Assembly (NCBI GenBank): GCA_029261355.1
Contig: JAJDBM010000058.1
Span: forward strand, 248,001-312,000
Length of the DNA: 64,000 nt
Reading direction: 5' to 3'
Source of the DNA: Nitrospirales bacterium
Lineage (GTDB): Bacteria; Nitrospirota; Nitrospiria; Nitrospirales; UBA8639
In this document: positions 1 to 9,785 of the stretch, one piece after another
Position numbering within the stretch: the first letter of the stretch is position 1
How the letters are laid out: each line of letters opens with the position of its first letter
Position numbers and translations under genes: made by a program
The notes under the pieces: generated by a model
The model's database searches: none
What the model was told of the DNA's origin: nothing
Seen by the model: the letters and a program-made list of their open reading frames with translations, nothing else

Positions 1-206
1 TTACCTTCCTGAGACCAATCTCTGAGGGAGCATATCGTCACAGTCTTTTTATTGTTGAAAATTCCTATTTAAAAAGAATTTAGGAATTTATTGGGAATGA
101 CTATACCGCCAAAAAATATCAAAAACCGCAGGTGTTCCTTCAATAATCAACTACGATTATTGGTCTCTCTTAAATGTTAAACATGCCCTAGGAGTAGCCG
201 TAGTCG

Positions 207-1346
207 ATGCATATTCTTTTTGTTGCTCCTCAGCCATTTTTTGAAGATCGAGGTACCCCGCTAGCCATCCGACAAGTGCTCCAGGCACTGAGTGAAAGTG
301 GATGGAAGGTTGATCTCCTAACATACCCCATGGGCCATGAACTCACATTGCCAGGATTGCTTACTATTCGAGTAGGGAAATTCATCCCTATAGTGCATGT
401 TCCAATTGGGTTCTCTTTTCAGAAAATTTTGCTTGATATCGTTTTAAGCATAAAAATGTGGAGTCTGCTTAAACAAAATACTTACGACTGCATCCATGCT
501 GTCGAAGAGATGGCGTACCCTGCCACAATTCTCGCCAATTGGAGGAAAGTTCCTGTTATTTGCGACATGCATTCTAGCATTCCAGAGCAGATGAAAAAAT
601 ATTTACTCTGTCGAACGATCGTAGTAAACCGCATCTTGCGTTTATGTGAAAAATGGCTCATCCGTAATGCTAATGGCGTGGCTTGCAGTTCTGGGATGGT
701 GCAATTGGTGCACACCATAGCCCCATCTGTTCCGTCGCATGCGTGGCTCTTTGCTGCTGAAGAGGTCAATGTCTCTGATGCAGTCTGCAAAGTATTACGC
801 AGGCAACTTGGTATCTCTGATCGATCACGGGTTGTTTTGTACTGTGGTAACTTTGAATCCTACCAGGGGTTGTCCATGTTGGCAGAGGCTCAGTCTTATG
901 TGTTTCGAAAATTTCCTGATGTGGTGTTTCTTTTTGTTGGGGCCACGAATGCGACTCACGAATTTCAAGATAGTAAGGGTATTATTGTGGTACCTCGACA
1001 ACCACAATCAGAAATTCCTCGTTATCTTGCAATGGCAGATGTGCTCGTCTCTCCGAGGGAAAAATGCAAAAATATTCCTCTTAAAGTTTTCGAATATATG
1101 GCTGCTGGTAAACCCATTGTGGCGACTGACTCCTCATCTCATAGGGCCATCCTTGATGACGATCGGGCAGTGCTTGTACAACCCTCAGCTCATGAACTTT
1201 CAAACGGTATTATTTCAATTCTCAAGAACCCTCATGAAGCTAAGCGCCTGGGGAGTATCGCTCAAAGTTACGCCAGGCAAAATTTCAACTGGATTGAATT
1301 TAAAACGACGGTTTTGAAATTTTATTCTCGCAGTGTAAACGAATGA
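207..1346 (+). CDS. GT4-type glycosyltransferase
   Basis: A 379-residue GT-B fold glycosyltransferase of the GT4/group 1 type, expected to add a sugar from a nucleotide-sugar donor during surface polysaccharide synthesis at the cytoplasmic face. The N-terminus has the acceptor-side loop (QPFFEDRGTPLAIRQ, residues about 9-23) and the C-terminal half has the donor-site motif EYMAAGKPIVATD at about 295-307. The start is ATG 207 with GGAG at 191-194, rather far upstream. It opens a run of polysaccharide genes continuing to 9406 on the same strand, so a role in that glycan is inferred. The sugar cannot be deduced. Donor-site motif and length support the family strongly. Confidence 0.88.
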   Translation: MHILFVAPQPFFEDRGTPLAIRQVLQALSESGWKVDLLTYPMGHELTLPGLLTIRVGKFIPIVHVPIGFSFQKILLDIVLSIKMWSLLKQNTYDCIHAVEEMAYPATILANWRKVPVICDMHSSIPEQMKKYLLCRTIVVNRILRLCEKWLIRNANGVACSSGMVQLVHTIAPSVPSHAWLFAAEEVNVSDAVCKVLRRQLGISDRSRVVLYCGNFESYQGLSMLAEAQSYVFRKFPDVVFLFVGATNATHEFQDSKGIIVVPRQPQSEIPRYLAMADVLVSPREKCKNIPLKVFEYMAAGKPIVATDSSSHRAILDDDRAVLVQPSAHELSNGIISILKNPHEAKRLGSIAQSYARQNFNWIEFKTTVLKFYSRSVNE

Positions 1347-1651
1347 ACTATCGTGGGAAAAATACATGACGCAAACGCTTCGGCGTGGCCATGGTTCTTG
1401 CAACGATAGCTATTTAGTAGGTTCACACCGAGACAGCCTCATTGCCGTTTCGATAGCTCTGAAAGCTAGGAGAAGACTAAGTGTTTGATGATAGACGGTC
1501 ATGTAAATTTGGATGCAAGCCATGATGTCATGTTTTGATCATCTCAATTTGTTTCAGGCCGGGAGTTTGTGGGGGCGGTGATAAGGGAGACTGAAAACAA
1601 CTCGATCGTGAATGTCATTGTATGCTTGAACAATGAAATGGGAATACTATC
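1347..1651. other. intergenic gap, no gene seen
   Basis: The 305 bases between two glycosyltransferase genes hold only a 39-codon frame from ATG 1366 without a ribosome binding site. I see no pseudogene or clear terminator. Confidence 0.5.
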
Positions 1652-2677
1652 ATGATTCAGTCGACAATTCATTCGATGCGCGTAGATGAAAAGCTTTTCG
1701 ATGGAAATTTATTGAATCGTCATGTCACGTCTTCGCCCAAAGTCTCAGTTGTGATTCCAGCATATAACGAAGAACATAATATTGGGCAGGCTGTGAAAGC
1801 CATTTTTAGTCAGCATCGAAATGGGGTGGATATCGAAGTGATTGTCGTAGACGATGGATCGACAGATGATACGGTAGAGAAGGCACGTTCCGCTGGAGCA
1901 AAGGTTCTAGAATTAAATAAAGATGGAGGCCAGGGTAAACCTGGAGCCGTTCGAAATAAAGGTGCAAGAATTTCAACTGGTGATCCGATTATTTTCTTGG
2001 ATGCTGACTGTGTTGTCGATGAAGGCTGGCTTCAAGCGATCCTCGATGGTCATGCGAATGGTGCTACTATTGTGGGAGGGGCTCTCGCGCTTCCTCCAGG
2101 ATTCGAGGTCATGGCGAGATGTGATTATTATTGCAGTGTGTACGTGACTCATCCAGAGCGAAAGGCTGGAGATGTACCTCATCATCCGCCTGCGAACCTT
2201 AGTGTGAGACGTGCTGCATTTTTAAGCACAGTTGGCTTTACTGAAACAGCCCCATTCGAATATACGAATGAAGAACGGGCCTGGCAAGCTGAGTTACATC
2301 GAATGGGGCATCGTATTTATTTTGCACCTAAAGCGATCGCTTACCATTACAGCCGGCCTGGGTTTCCGAACCTGATGCGTCGAAATTATCGATGGGGCTA
2401 CACTGCCATTGAGTGCAAGCATACAACCGGAATGGCGCGGATGGCGTGGCTATATCGTTATCCAGTTCTTCTTATTGTCATTAGCCCACTTTTGGCGATT
2501 GCCCATACATTATATATCCTCACGTGTTGGATACGTGCAGGACGGTTTGAGCCGCTGTTCATGCTGCCGGTCATACTTGTTTCTCGTTTAGCCTATACCA
2601 TGGGAATGTCAATAGGCGGACTCCAATGGCTTCGCTATGGCAGTGCAGGTGAGCGTCCGCCACCACGGTGGTCGTAA
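1652..2677 (+). CDS. GT2 family glycosyltransferase, membrane-anchored
   Basis: A 341-residue family 2 glycosyltransferase. The GT-A fold begins at VSVVIPAYNEEHNIG (about 32-46), followed by VVDDGSTDDT for nucleotide binding, the metal-binding DADC near residue 117, and NEERAWQAELHRMG near 205 as the acceptor/catalytic region. About 60 hydrophobic residues near the C-terminus look like two membrane segments, so it probably acts at the inner membrane face on a lipid-linked acceptor. It lies between the GT4 gene and the ABC exporter, consistent with O-antigen- or exopolysaccharide-type assembly. Substrate unknown. Confidence 0.9.
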   Translation: MIQSTIHSMRVDEKLFDGNLLNRHVTSSPKVSVVIPAYNEEHNIGQAVKAIFSQHRNGVDIEVIVVDDGSTDDTVEKARSAGAKVLELNKDGGQGKPGAVRNKGARISTGDPIIFLDADCVVDEGWLQAILDGHANGATIVGGALALPPGFEVMARCDYYCSVYVTHPERKAGDVPHHPPANLSVRRAAFLSTVGFTETAPFEYTNEERAWQAELHRMGHRIYFAPKAIAYHYSRPGFPNLMRRNYRWGYTAIECKHTTGMARMAWLYRYPVLLIVISPLLAIAHTLYILTCWIRAGRFEPLFMLPVILVSRLAYTMGMSIGGLQWLRYGSAGERPPPRWS

Positions 2678-2747
2678 AGGACGTGTGCGTTGATAAATAC
2701 ATGGCAAGGAATATGTCTTGGACGATTGATCGAAAATTGAGGCACGC

Positions 2748-3578
2748 GTGATGGACCCATCTGAGTACGCACCAACAACCAGTCAGTTCCAGAATGGTCG
2801 GTATCCGATCTTTCGGAAAATCTGGCGGTATCGTGAGTTGTTGCGAAGTTTGGTGATTCGAGACCTAAAGGTCAAGTACCAGCGCTCGTTCCTAGGACTA
2901 ATATGGACATTCTTAAATCCATTATTGACCGTTGCTGTTTTAATAGCTGTTTTTAGTCATATCATTAGAATTCAAATAGAAGAATATTGGGCTTTTCTAA
3001 TCAGCGGTTTCTTTGCCTGGCACTTTATTCAGATGACGCTTTCCCATGCAACGACGATCTTTGCGAATCATGCTTCCCTGAGTCGGAGCGTGTATTTTCC
3101 CAGAGAGATTCTGATTCTGAGTACGGCTGTTTCGAAATTGGTAGAGTTTCTGATTGAGATCATAATCGTTTTGATTGTTCTCTTGGTATTTTATTACCAG
3201 TGGATCCCCTCGAGTCTGAGTCTTTTGCCAGTTCTGATCATGATCCAATTGGTTATGGTTACTGGATTGATGTTTTCGGTGGCAGTCATTTCTGTTCTTT
3301 TTCATGACGTTCAGCATGCGTTGCCAATTGTGATTACGTCTTTTTTCTACCTGACACCAGTGTTTTATCCGGCCAGGATGATTCCGGAATCAGTCCGTCC
3401 ATTTTCTTTCCTGAATCCATTTTCTGGATTATTGGAATTATATCATCAGGTCCTCTATGAGGGGGGTTGGCCCTCGATTCAATTGTTCGGCTCGGTCACT
3501 GTCTATGCCGCTGCAATCTGTTTGCTTGGGTACTGGCTTTTTAAACGTTATGAGGGTATTTGTGTTGAGATCGCATAA
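2748..3578 (+). CDS. ABC-2 type polysaccharide exporter permease (Wzm-like)
   Basis: About 275 residues with six predicted membrane segments. It has the ABC-2 polysaccharide exporter signature near the N-terminus: RELLRSLVIRDLKVKYQRS followed by LGLIWTFLNPLLT. It would form the membrane channel that moves an undecaprenyl-linked glycan across the inner membrane with the ATPase encoded next. GTG 2748 is followed immediately by ATG 2751, so either may be used. The 3' end overlaps the ATPase gene by about 29 bases if that gene starts at 3550, suggesting translational coupling. Confidence 0.9.
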   Translation: MMDPSEYAPTTSQFQNGRYPIFRKIWRYRELLRSLVIRDLKVKYQRSFLGLIWTFLNPLLTVAVLIAVFSHIIRIQIEEYWAFLISGFFAWHFIQMTLSHATTIFANHASLSRSVYFPREILILSTAVSKLVEFLIEIIIVLIVLLVFYYQWIPSSLSLLPVLIMIQLVMVTGLMFSVAVISVLFHDVQHALPIVITSFFYLTPVFYPARMIPESVRPFSFLNPFSGLLELYHQVLYEGGWPSIQLFGSVTVYAAAICLLGYWLFKRYEGICVEIA

Positions 3579-4338
3579 TGACGCACATAATGTTGCGATT
3601 TTATGCAAGCAAGTCACAAAGGAGTTTTATGTTTTCTCCCACCGGACTAACTCTCTGCGAGAATGGTTTATTCGCACTCTCCAACGGAAACCGAAAAAGT
3701 TAGGTTTTTCAAGTTTCTCAATAAAAAAATTTGACCTCTGTGTCGAACAAGGTGATTCCATTGCGTTTATCGGACTTAATGGTTGTGGGAAAAGTACAGC
3801 TTTACGCTTGATCGCAGGGGTGTATGCCCCTACTGATGGAACGGTTCAAACCTTTGGACAAGTTGGTTCCGTGATCGAGTTAGGCGCAGGGTTTAATCAA
3901 GAATTAACAGGTGCAGAAAATATTGCTCTGTATGGAGCAATCATGGGCCTTACCCGAAAACAGCTTGCCAGTAAGTACGACGAGATTGTTGCGTTTTCAG
4001 GAATTGAGGATTTCATTCAGTTACCAATAAAACATTACTCTTCGGGAATGGTCGCGCGACTTGCTTTTTCTGTTGCTGTCAATCTGAACCCGGATGTCCT
4101 ATTGCTCGATGAAGTTTTAGCCGTAGGCGATCAGGCTTTCCAAACAAAATGTATTGAACGGCTTAGAGCATTTCGTTCTGAAGGTGGGACCATGGTCGTT
4201 GTCTCACACAATTTTCAGCTAGTGAGTCAATTGTGTTCCCGTGCAGTCTGGTTGGAAAATGGAGAAATTCGCATGATAGGTGAAATCAGTTTTGTCCTAG
4301 AAGCGTATCAACAATTTTCAAAAAATGATGTGAAGTAG
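3550..4338 (+). CDS. ABC transporter ATPase for polysaccharide export (Wzt-like)
   Basis: A 262-residue ATPase partner of the preceding permease. Walker A GLNGCGKST is near residue 75, the signature YSSGM near 163, and Walker B VLLLDEVLAVGD near 180, with a switch histidine in VVSHN. The long run between Walker A and the signature matches polysaccharide/teichoic acid exporters (Wzt, TagH). The C-terminus stops soon after the ATPase core, so the carbohydrate-binding domain of longer Wzt proteins is absent. I chose ATG 3550 because the upstream part of the frame lies entirely inside the permease gene; GTG 3562 is an alternative. Confidence 0.88.
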   Translation: MRVFVLRSHNDAHNVAILCKQVTKEFYVFSHRTNSLREWFIRTLQRKPKKLGFSSFSIKKFDLCVEQGDSIAFIGLNGCGKSTALRLIAGVYAPTDGTVQTFGQVGSVIELGAGFNQELTGAENIALYGAIMGLTRKQLASKYDEIVAFSGIEDFIQLPIKHYSSGMVARLAFSVAVNLNPDVLLLDEVLAVGDQAFQTKCIERLRAFRSEGGTMVVVSHNFQLVSQLCSRAVWLENGEIRMIGEISFVLEAYQQFSKNDVK

Positions 4339-4347
4339 ACTACTTAG

Positions 4348-6792
4348 TTGGATTGTATATTCGTGATATCTACATTGCTATACAAAATTATCACCTCCAC
4401 TATCAATCGAAGGATACCGGGTAAGGCGAAATGTCGCTGGATCCTGATTTTGTTTGTTGCCATTGTTGTAAGTCAGTCGCCTCTCTATGCTGCTCATTTT
4501 GAGGAACCTCGCCTTGCCATCATCGTCTGCAAAACCAGCTTTGATAAAAATTGGGAGACAGTGCAAATGGCATCCCACGCATGGGCTGCTATCTCAAATC
4601 TAGCAGGCATTCCGTATGACACTCTGACTTTATCAGAGGTCATTAAGAGCGAAAACCTCGAACAATATAGCGCGCTGATTATCGTTCAATGCACTCATAT
4701 TTCTGACATGGAGTATACCAATTTACAGACAACATTTAACAAATACCATTCAGCAGACGGGAATTTCATCATCGACGGCCCATTCGGCATTTACAATGAA
4801 AATGGACTTCGAGGAAAGCGAAAAGAACTGAGTGGAATTCTTGGTTTCGAACATGCGGGATTTCTTGGTGATGTGACACACAAAATTACTGTGACTAACA
4901 ACAAACACTATATCACACGAAATTTTAAAAGGGATCAATTCCTCACATCAACTCTCGCTTCAGGATTAAATACACTCGTGCCCAAATATAACGGGAGGGT
5001 TCTACTCAGTTCCTATGGTGAAAAATATTCATATCCCTTCTTGTCTGTCATCGAATCAAATAATAACCGAATCGTTCTTGTCAGTGAATCAGCAGCCTAC
5101 TCCAGAGTGTCCTCTCTCTTTCGAAATGAACCATCACTTAATTTTTATCCAAATCAAATTTATGAAGTATTGATCCGGTCGATTCATTGGGCAATATATG
5201 GCAACTTGCGCAATCCTTTTCCTGTTGCCCAACTTTCCAACGCTGACATGACGGCAATTGTTCGGCTTGACGCAGACGATAGCGATGTACTGGCTGAACA
5301 ATTGCGCGCAATGGAATATCTCGTAAGATTGGCCGAGGAGACAGGACTCGTTTCTGTGTACGGACTTGTACCTAGCTGGGTGCCTGACGCTGCCTGGGGG
5401 CCGTTATCTTTTCTGGGAGAAAAACTCGAAGAAACGGGTGGACAAATTAGTACACATACCAATTCCCATTTTTTTAGTCGTGATGTAAGCGAGCAGCTTG
5501 CAAAGGAAGAGTTTGATGATTCTATCCAAAGTATTCAGAGTCATATGCATGACTACGGTCGATACGTTGGAGCGGTTGACGTCCTTATTAATCCAAATAT
5601 TACCATCAAAATGGATTCGTACAATCAGATAGCGGAACGCTTCTCATTATTTATGACTCATGGATTTGAGGGCATGATCCCTTTTGGATACGGCAATTTA
5701 ACGTGGTTTACAGAAGGAATAAACAATCTGGCTGTCGTTAATAGTACTCCTGTACCGGATTTTCAATGGTTTTATGATTCGGCGTGGAATTATTCTGTCG
5801 CACAGGTCACGCAATATGAAGAAGCGATCTTTGATCATTTGTATTCTGAGGTTGGACGAGGCGTTGTCTTCAACCAAATGTGGCACGATTATGCGATTAA
5901 CTCGAGATATGACAGACATTTTTTTGATTTTGATCGTATCTTCAACCAGCGGATTATCAATGATGATAATCTGCCGATGTTTGAAGCTATGAAAAAAAAG
6001 TTTTCTTCTCACCCAATATACTTTCCCGATGCTGAGGATTTACCGAATAAAATTCTTGCCATGTCTCAGTGGAATTACAGCTGGAGTTCAAATGAAAAAC
6101 AGATAAATCTTATTATCGATTTGTCGCAAAGAGGATCAAGAAACATTGCCAAATTTACCGGGGGCATGGGTATAAGAGTTGAGAATACAAAAGATGTGAT
6201 ACAAAAGGTTTTTATCAATGAAAAGCCTCATTATGCTTTTCGGGAGCAAGTTGTTATTCTTCCAAATTTATCTCACAAAGAAAATCTCATTTCCGTAATT
6301 CTTGGTCCTGATCAGCCAAGTAAGACGCATTTACGTTTTATATCCAAACGAATGCCGTTGATTGAGAAGACTGCCAATGGTCTCGAACTCACTGTCCTGA
6401 CGAAATCAAAAGCGAAGTTTTCATTTGATTTAAAAAAGAACTCTATACTACTCAATGCCGATTGGCAGCAATTGGACTTGAAGCGCGATGCTGTATTGAA
6501 CGGCTATGTGACATCTGATCGCCGCGTGATCTTGCAAGAGATGAGTCATGGGGAATTTATCCTGAGTAAGTCCACAGTTCCTATTGTGCGCGTTGAAAAA
6601 ACCGAGGACAGTGTCACGATCATTCTCGGTGAGCAGGATCAGGTTGGTGAGAATATTTGGTTTCGATCTTTACGAAAGCCTAGGCATGTGACATTGAACA
6701 GTACCCTATTAATAACAAAGAAGGACTGGGAGGGTTATAAAGTGACACTTCCTGATTTCAGTGAGAATGCGAAAGTAAAGATTACTTTTTAA
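4348..6792 (+). CDS. large exported protein with polysaccharide-deacetylase (NodB)-like core
   Basis: An 814-residue protein starting at TTG 4348 (start uncertain; GTG 4363 is possible). A basic stretch and hydrophobic segment near residues 30-50, ending in YAAHFEEP, looks like a signal peptide or anchor. The middle has features of a NodB-type deacetylase: RLDADD near residue 307 and STHTNSH near 369, giving the acidic pair and the H-x3-H metal site. The C-terminal 200 residues are beta-rich and unassigned. It lies between the ABC exporter and two glycosyltransferases, so trimming or deacetylation of the exported glycan is a reasonable inference. The long N-terminal domain resembles a glutamine-amidotransferase-like fold, but I cannot confirm this. 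Confidence 0.7.
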   Translation: MDCIFVISTLLYKIITSTINRRIPGKAKCRWILILFVAIVVSQSPLYAAHFEEPRLAIIVCKTSFDKNWETVQMASHAWAAISNLAGIPYDTLTLSEVIKSENLEQYSALIIVQCTHISDMEYTNLQTTFNKYHSADGNFIIDGPFGIYNENGLRGKRKELSGILGFEHAGFLGDVTHKITVTNNKHYITRNFKRDQFLTSTLASGLNTLVPKYNGRVLLSSYGEKYSYPFLSVIESNNNRIVLVSESAAYSRVSSLFRNEPSLNFYPNQIYEVLIRSIHWAIYGNLRNPFPVAQLSNADMTAIVRLDADDSDVLAEQLRAMEYLVRLAEETGLVSVYGLVPSWVPDAAWGPLSFLGEKLEETGGQISTHTNSHFFSRDVSEQLAKEEFDDSIQSIQSHMHDYGRYVGAVDVLINPNITIKMDSYNQIAERFSLFMTHGFEGMIPFGYGNLTWFTEGINNLAVVNSTPVPDFQWFYDSAWNYSVAQVTQYEEAIFDHLYSEVGRGVVFNQMWHDYAINSRYDRHFFDFDRIFNQRIINDDNLPMFEAMKKKFSSHPIYFPDAEDLPNKILAMSQWNYSWSSNEKQINLIIDLSQRGSRNIAKFTGGMGIRVENTKDVIQKVFINEKPHYAFREQVVILPNLSHKENLISVILGPDQPSKTHLRFISKRMPLIEKTANGLELTVLTKSKAKFSFDLKKNSILLNADWQQLDLKRDAVLNGYVTSDRRVILQEMSHGEFILSKSTVPIVRVEKTEDSVTIILGEQDQVGENIWFRSLRKPRHVTLNSTLLITKKDWEGYKVTLPDFSENAKVKITF

Positions 6793-6851
6793 ATGAATGA
6801 TAATCGAGATTGCATAGTGGCTATAGCTACTTAAAAGGACTGGTTTGTGAG

Positions 6852-8147
6852 GTGAATAAGGAAATTCACAGGGCACTGTTTTTCATCCCCACTCTGGAAT
6901 CAGGTGGAGCGGAACGTGTCTGTGTGCATTATGTGAATGAACTGAAAACTGTTGAACCCCGGCTTGTAGTGCAAATTCGAAGCGGATCATTATTGTCTGC
7001 ACTGAAGACACATATTCCGCCAGTTGAGGAGCTAACGGACCCTCATTATCAGAGTTCGACACCGTGCCTTTTATCTAAGATTTGCTACAAGACAATAGCA
7101 ATATGTTTTCAGATAGTCAGGCCCTTCAAGATGGCATGTGCCCGCAACATGAAGGCAATATGTCTTCCGATAGTCAGACTCCTCAAGATTGGGGTTATTC
7201 ATAAATATCTGTATCTCATTCGAAATGCACGACAGTTGAAGCGTTTCGCAGCTCAACATCGTTGTCCGGTTATCATTAGTTTCCTTCCCTATACCAATGC
7301 CATTTCGATTTTGGCCAAAGTTATATTTAATCGTCGATTGAAAGTGGTGATCAATGTCCACAGTCTGAAGAGCGATATTTTGGCACAACCTAATCTTGAT
7401 TCTGAAGAGTCCTACTTCATGAAGTTAATGATTCGGCAATGGTATCCAAAGGCAGATATGATCGTAGCGGTTGCTACAGGCGTCAAGTCCGATCTCGTTG
7501 AGAATTTTAGTATTCCAGCTGAAAAAATAACCGTTATTCACAATCCCATTGATATTCAGACTGTTCTTGAGCGATCCCGAGACGAGGTGGAACATCCTTG
7601 GTTTGCGGACAGGGAAATCCCCTTGGTCATAGCCATGGGGCGACTCGTCAAACTTAAGGGGTTTGATATTCTTATACGAGCCTTTGCGCGATTAATTCCT
7701 CAAACGGATGCACGACTGATGATTATTGGAGGAGGTGAAGAGGAGAGGGCGCTTAGCGATTTGATAGAAGAGTTTTTTCTTCATGATCACGTCGTACTCT
7801 TGGGACATCAAGAAAATCCCTGGAAATATATGGCACGGGCTCGTGTGTTCGTATTGCCCTCCCTGACAGAGGCATTTCCCAATGTTATCGGTGAAGCCCT
7901 AGCTCTAGGACTCCCAGTCTTAGCAACGGATTGTTCGCCTGGCGTGCGGGAATACCTTCAGGAAGGTCTGTATGGGCTACTGGTTCCTCCAGGTAATGAG
8001 CGGGTTTTGGCTAGAGAGTTAGAGCGCTTACTGACTGACAAGAATCTTAGAGAAAGTCTGACGAAAGAATCGGATAGGTACATGGAGCATTTTGATTTAT
8101 CCAATATCGTGCAGACCTATGGCGAGTCTTTGCAGCGTATTCTATGA
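6852..8147 (+). CDS. GT4-type glycosyltransferase (first of tandem pair)
   Basis: A GT-B glycosyltransferase of about 431 residues. N-terminal FIPTLESGGAERV is the GT4 acceptor-side motif; ITVIHNPIDI marks the linker, VIAMGRLVKLKGFD starts the donor domain, and LTEAFPNVIGEALALGLPV is the E-x7-E donor motif. Frames open from TTG 6810, but GTG 6852 is preferred because AAGGA at 6835-6839 lies upstream. It overlaps the next gene by four bases (ATGA). About 30 residues around 90-120 contain a short internal duplication (ICFQIVRPFKMACARNMKAI then ICLPIVRLLKI). Confidence 0.88.
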   Translation: MNKEIHRALFFIPTLESGGAERVCVHYVNELKTVEPRLVVQIRSGSLLSALKTHIPPVEELTDPHYQSSTPCLLSKICYKTIAICFQIVRPFKMACARNMKAICLPIVRLLKIGVIHKYLYLIRNARQLKRFAAQHRCPVIISFLPYTNAISILAKVIFNRRLKVVINVHSLKSDILAQPNLDSEESYFMKLMIRQWYPKADMIVAVATGVKSDLVENFSIPAEKITVIHNPIDIQTVLERSRDEVEHPWFADREIPLVIAMGRLVKLKGFDILIRAFARLIPQTDARLMIIGGGEEERALSDLIEEFFLHDHVVLLGHQENPWKYMARARVFVLPSLTEAFPNVIGEALALGLPVLATDCSPGVREYLQEGLYGLLVPPGNERVLARELERLLTDKNLRESLTKESDRYMEHFDLSNIVQTYGESLQRIL

Positions 8148-9406
8148 GCATATTGACCAAGGAACACTACGAGGAGGGCCGTGTGCCTAGAAAAGTCATT
8201 TTTCTAATTCCCAATTTGATGATGGGAGGAGCCGAACGTGTTTTTACAAACTATATAAACCACATGGAAGGGATTGAACCTATTGCCTTACTTCATCGGC
8301 GAGAAATTGTGCCAGCCAATGAATTGCGCGCAGACATTCCATGCTTTGACTTGTCATCCCCTATTGCATACACCAATAATAAGAGTCCACTCTGGTTGCG
8401 GTGCTTTGGGTTTGAGAGAGGGGTAATATCTGATTGCCTTTACAGAGTCTTCGGACACTATCGCTTTATTGCAAGACTCATCGAAGCATATCGAATCAAG
8501 TTTGTGGCAGAGCAATTAGATTGTTTCATCGTTTCAAGTTTTCTGAATCAGAGTAATAAAGTGGCACTCCTTGCCAAAGTGTTGTTCTCTCGGCGATTGC
8601 GAGTCATTATTAATGTCCATGAATTCATGAGCCAGCATATTCAATATGATTTTAGTAGTACCCTAGAGCGTGCTGTACATTATTGGATGACCCGATTGTT
8701 ATTTCCTCAGGCAGAATTAATTGTCGCGGTTGCTGATGGCGTGAAGCAGGACTTAATCACTCACTTTAAAGTTCCATCGAATAAAATTACCGTCATTCAC
8801 AATCCGATTGACATTGCCTTGATTCGACAAAAATCTACTGAACCCATGGATGTTCAGTTGTTTGATGAACCTTCGAAAATGCTCGTTATTACTGTGGGCA
8901 GATTGGTGAAAGCGAAAGGTTTTGATTTGCTGGTCAAGGCTTTTGCCGAATTGCCGGATCACATTGGTGCCAACCTTCTCATTCTTGGTGAAGGTAAGGA
9001 ACGTGCAACAATTGAGCAGCTGATTAAACAGTTTAGGCTGGATCGGAAGGTACTATTATTGGGAGCAACAGATAATCCGTGGGCCTACATGGTAAAGGCT
9101 GATCTGATCGTGCTTTCTTCACGCACTGAGGCATTCCCAAATGTTATTGGAGAAGCTTTCGTTCTTGGTCTGCCTATGCTAGCGACGAATTGCTCTCCGG
9201 GCGTAGCTGAGTATCTTCAAAATGGTCGATTTGGTCACTTGATTCCCTCTGGCGACATCAAGGCTCTTGCTAATGGAATGGAACGATTATTGGTTGATCA
9301 TGTGTTACGATCTGAACTTACAACACATGTGGCAGAACATGTGGAGTCCTTTGATTTACGCACAATCACAAAAAAATATGAAGCAGTGTTGGGGAGTGCA
9401 ATGTAA
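8144..9406 (+). CDS. GT4-type glycosyltransferase (second of tandem pair)
   Basis: A 420-residue paralogue of the preceding gene, starting at ATG 8144 inside its stop codon. It shares the block order and wording (NLMMGGAERV, ITVIHNPIDI, VGRLVKAKGFDLL, RTEAFPNVIGEAFVLGLP, CSPGVAEYLQ). The pair therefore looks like a tandem duplication with divergence, perhaps adding successive similar sugars to the same glycan. It is the last gene of the polysaccharide run; the next genes are on the other strand. Confidence 0.9.
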   Translation: MSILTKEHYEEGRVPRKVIFLIPNLMMGGAERVFTNYINHMEGIEPIALLHRREIVPANELRADIPCFDLSSPIAYTNNKSPLWLRCFGFERGVISDCLYRVFGHYRFIARLIEAYRIKFVAEQLDCFIVSSFLNQSNKVALLAKVLFSRRLRVIINVHEFMSQHIQYDFSSTLERAVHYWMTRLLFPQAELIVAVADGVKQDLITHFKVPSNKITVIHNPIDIALIRQKSTEPMDVQLFDEPSKMLVITVGRLVKAKGFDLLVKAFAELPDHIGANLLILGEGKERATIEQLIKQFRLDRKVLLLGATDNPWAYMVKADLIVLSSRTEAFPNVIGEAFVLGLPMLATNCSPGVAEYLQNGRFGHLIPSGDIKALANGMERLLVDHVLRSELTTHVAEHVESFDLRTITKKYEAVLGSAM

Positions 9407-9785
9407 TCTGAAGCCATGTTTCCTGTTTTTTTAGCCATTCAGCTTATTCCCAGATCGACTACAAAGGAAGCAAAAGTTGTATAGCTAGCGTCAGCCCACG
9501 AAAACGCGTGGATACTCTCATAGGTCTGTCGATAACTTTTCCCACCCAAGCATTATTCTATTCCATATCAAGTTTTCATATTCCCTATGAAGAGCTTGAT
9601 TGCAAGCCGCAAGTGTAATTTCTCCAGTCTCTCTATCTGAGTACGATGACGTAACGATCCTAATCATCTCCCCCTTGGGGCGGTACCCATGAAACATAAT
9701 CAATCTTTAGGTATTGAAGAACGGTTATCTATCGGGCAGGTTCTGCGGGAATGGAGTACCTCTACATACATTTTCCCTGGCACTC
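9407..9785. other. gap between convergent gene blocks
   Basis: A 379-base stretch between the last glycosyltransferase and the 3' end of the DUF4340 gene. A 61-codon minus-strand frame (9518-9703) resembles nothing I know and has no convincing start signal. No clear terminator hairpin is visible. Confidence 0.4.

Noticed and set aside
1-206. Partial upstream gene at the left edge
   Set aside because: No open frame reaches the edge with recognisable content; CTTCCTGAGA/TCTCTGAGGGAG pair only weakly.
739-1317. 192-codon frame overlapping the first glycosyltransferase
   Set aside because: Out-of-phase shadow of the GT4 gene, whose motifs fix the true frame.
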